Assembly (NCBI GenBank): GCA_024742355.1
Contig: JANSYM010000001.1
Span: 419,272 to 483,271 of the forward strand
DNA length: 64,000 nt
Reading direction: 5' to 3'
Origin: Hyphomonadaceae bacterium
GTDB taxonomy: Bacteria > Pseudomonadota > Alphaproteobacteria > Caulobacterales > Hyphomonadaceae
The position numbers and the translations under genes are program-made. Positions 63,913 to 64,000 of this stretch are shown one piece after another; positions within the stretch are counted from its first letter, which is position 1, and each line of letters begins with the position of its first letter. The notes beneath the pieces are model-generated. The model had not been told where the DNA came from. It saw only the letters and a list, made by a program, of their open reading frames with translations, and made no database searches.

Positions 63913-64000
63913 TGTAGCGGCGTTCATGCCGCCTTCAACCTATAAGGCGGCATGAAGGTCGCGGGCAAGATGGTTCTGGGCGCGGGTGGTTCATAGCCCA
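63913..64000 (-). mobile_element. end of an IS3-family-like insertion sequence, cut by the window edge
   Basis: The element seems to begin near TGTAGCGGCG at 63913, where the AAA_13 frame stops making sense. A perfect 13-bp inverted repeat TTCATGCCGCCTT / AAGGCGGCATGAA (63923-63935 and 63944-63956, 8-nt loop) covers the end of the transposase gene. The terminal inverted repeats and target duplication cannot be checked because the other end is outside. Confidence 0.6.
63924..64000 (-). CDS. transposase C-terminus (IS3-type integrase core), partial
   Basis: The last 24 codons before a TGA at 63924-63926 read GYEPPAPRT... and end in RLKAA. GY-x-PPAP close to the C-terminus is typical of IS3-family OrfB transposases, after the HSALGY-type motif. 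Only the tail is inside the window, so the group within the family is unknown. Confidence 0.65.
   Translation of the reverse strand, partial: GYEPPAPRTILPATFMPPYRLKAA

Overview
The window looks like one contig of an alphaproteobacterium, most likely of the Hyphomonadaceae/Maricaulales type (Caulobacter relatives from marine or aquatic habitats). The grounds are a pair of MucR regulators, a free-standing DnaA domain-IV protein (HdaB type) next to a DUF6456 gene, a DUF1491 gene, a haem-PAS FixL/FixJ pair beside a complete cbb3 oxidase operon, and several large TonB-dependent receptors. Taxonomy is inferred from gene content only; no rRNA is present.

Layout. 1-6035: 3' part of a multisubunit Na+/H+ antiporter (Mrp/Mnh) operon with subunits B (partial), C, D, two further D-like subunits and an unknown membrane protein, all tightly overlapped. 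6218-9896: MucR, a PAS_5 protein, an HdaB-like protein, DUF6456, SufE and an unknown secreted protein. 10006-19656: histidine kinase, DUF1491, release factor 3, unknown proteins, a peptide-type ABC binding lipoprotein, DUF3667, a pseudouridine synthase and an AbgT transporter. 19828-24086: LemA/DUF2207 pair, a second MucR, a small protein and a LysR regulator. 24128-34685: oxygen-responsive block with a lone receiver protein, FixJ, FixL, a small membrane protein, then ccoNOQP and ccoGHIS. 34784-46892: acetyl-CoA synthetase, crotonase, TPR-sulfotransferase, TonB receptor, amidohydrolase, Crp/Fnr regulator, sterol-desaturase-like enzyme, a second LysR and a metallo-beta-lactamase-fold lipoprotein.

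At 46963-47010 lies only the 3' part of a tRNA-Gly(GCC) gene, from anticodon stem to CCA, on the minus strand. This is what the far end of an element integrated into a tRNA gene looks like. The sequence to its right has an accessory character and by eye is less GC-rich: two MarR paralogues, an alpha/beta hydrolase, a PaaI-type thioesterase, a two-gene RND pump, two very large TonB receptors on opposite strands, a YcaC/isochorismatase-like protein without its catalytic cysteine, and an RloC/AAA_13-type defence gene whose 5' half is cut off by the end of an IS3-family element at the window edge.

The main unexplained signal is regulatory. Two minus-strand promoters about 10 kb apart (48190-48219 and 58142-58170) have the same layout, TTGACA-N17-TACTAATA with the palindrome GTATG-N4-CRTAC at the same offset. 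Each runs about 100-135 nt to a GC-rich hairpin (GGGCGGGG/CCCCGCCC). One encodes a possible 17-residue hydrophobic peptide. A related GTA-N8-TAC palindrome sits in the promoter of the hydrolase/RND operon, and a second operator class (GGYCA-N9-TGRCC) lies before one MarR gene and before the YcaC-like gene. Together they suggest a small MarR-controlled regulon confined to this putative island.
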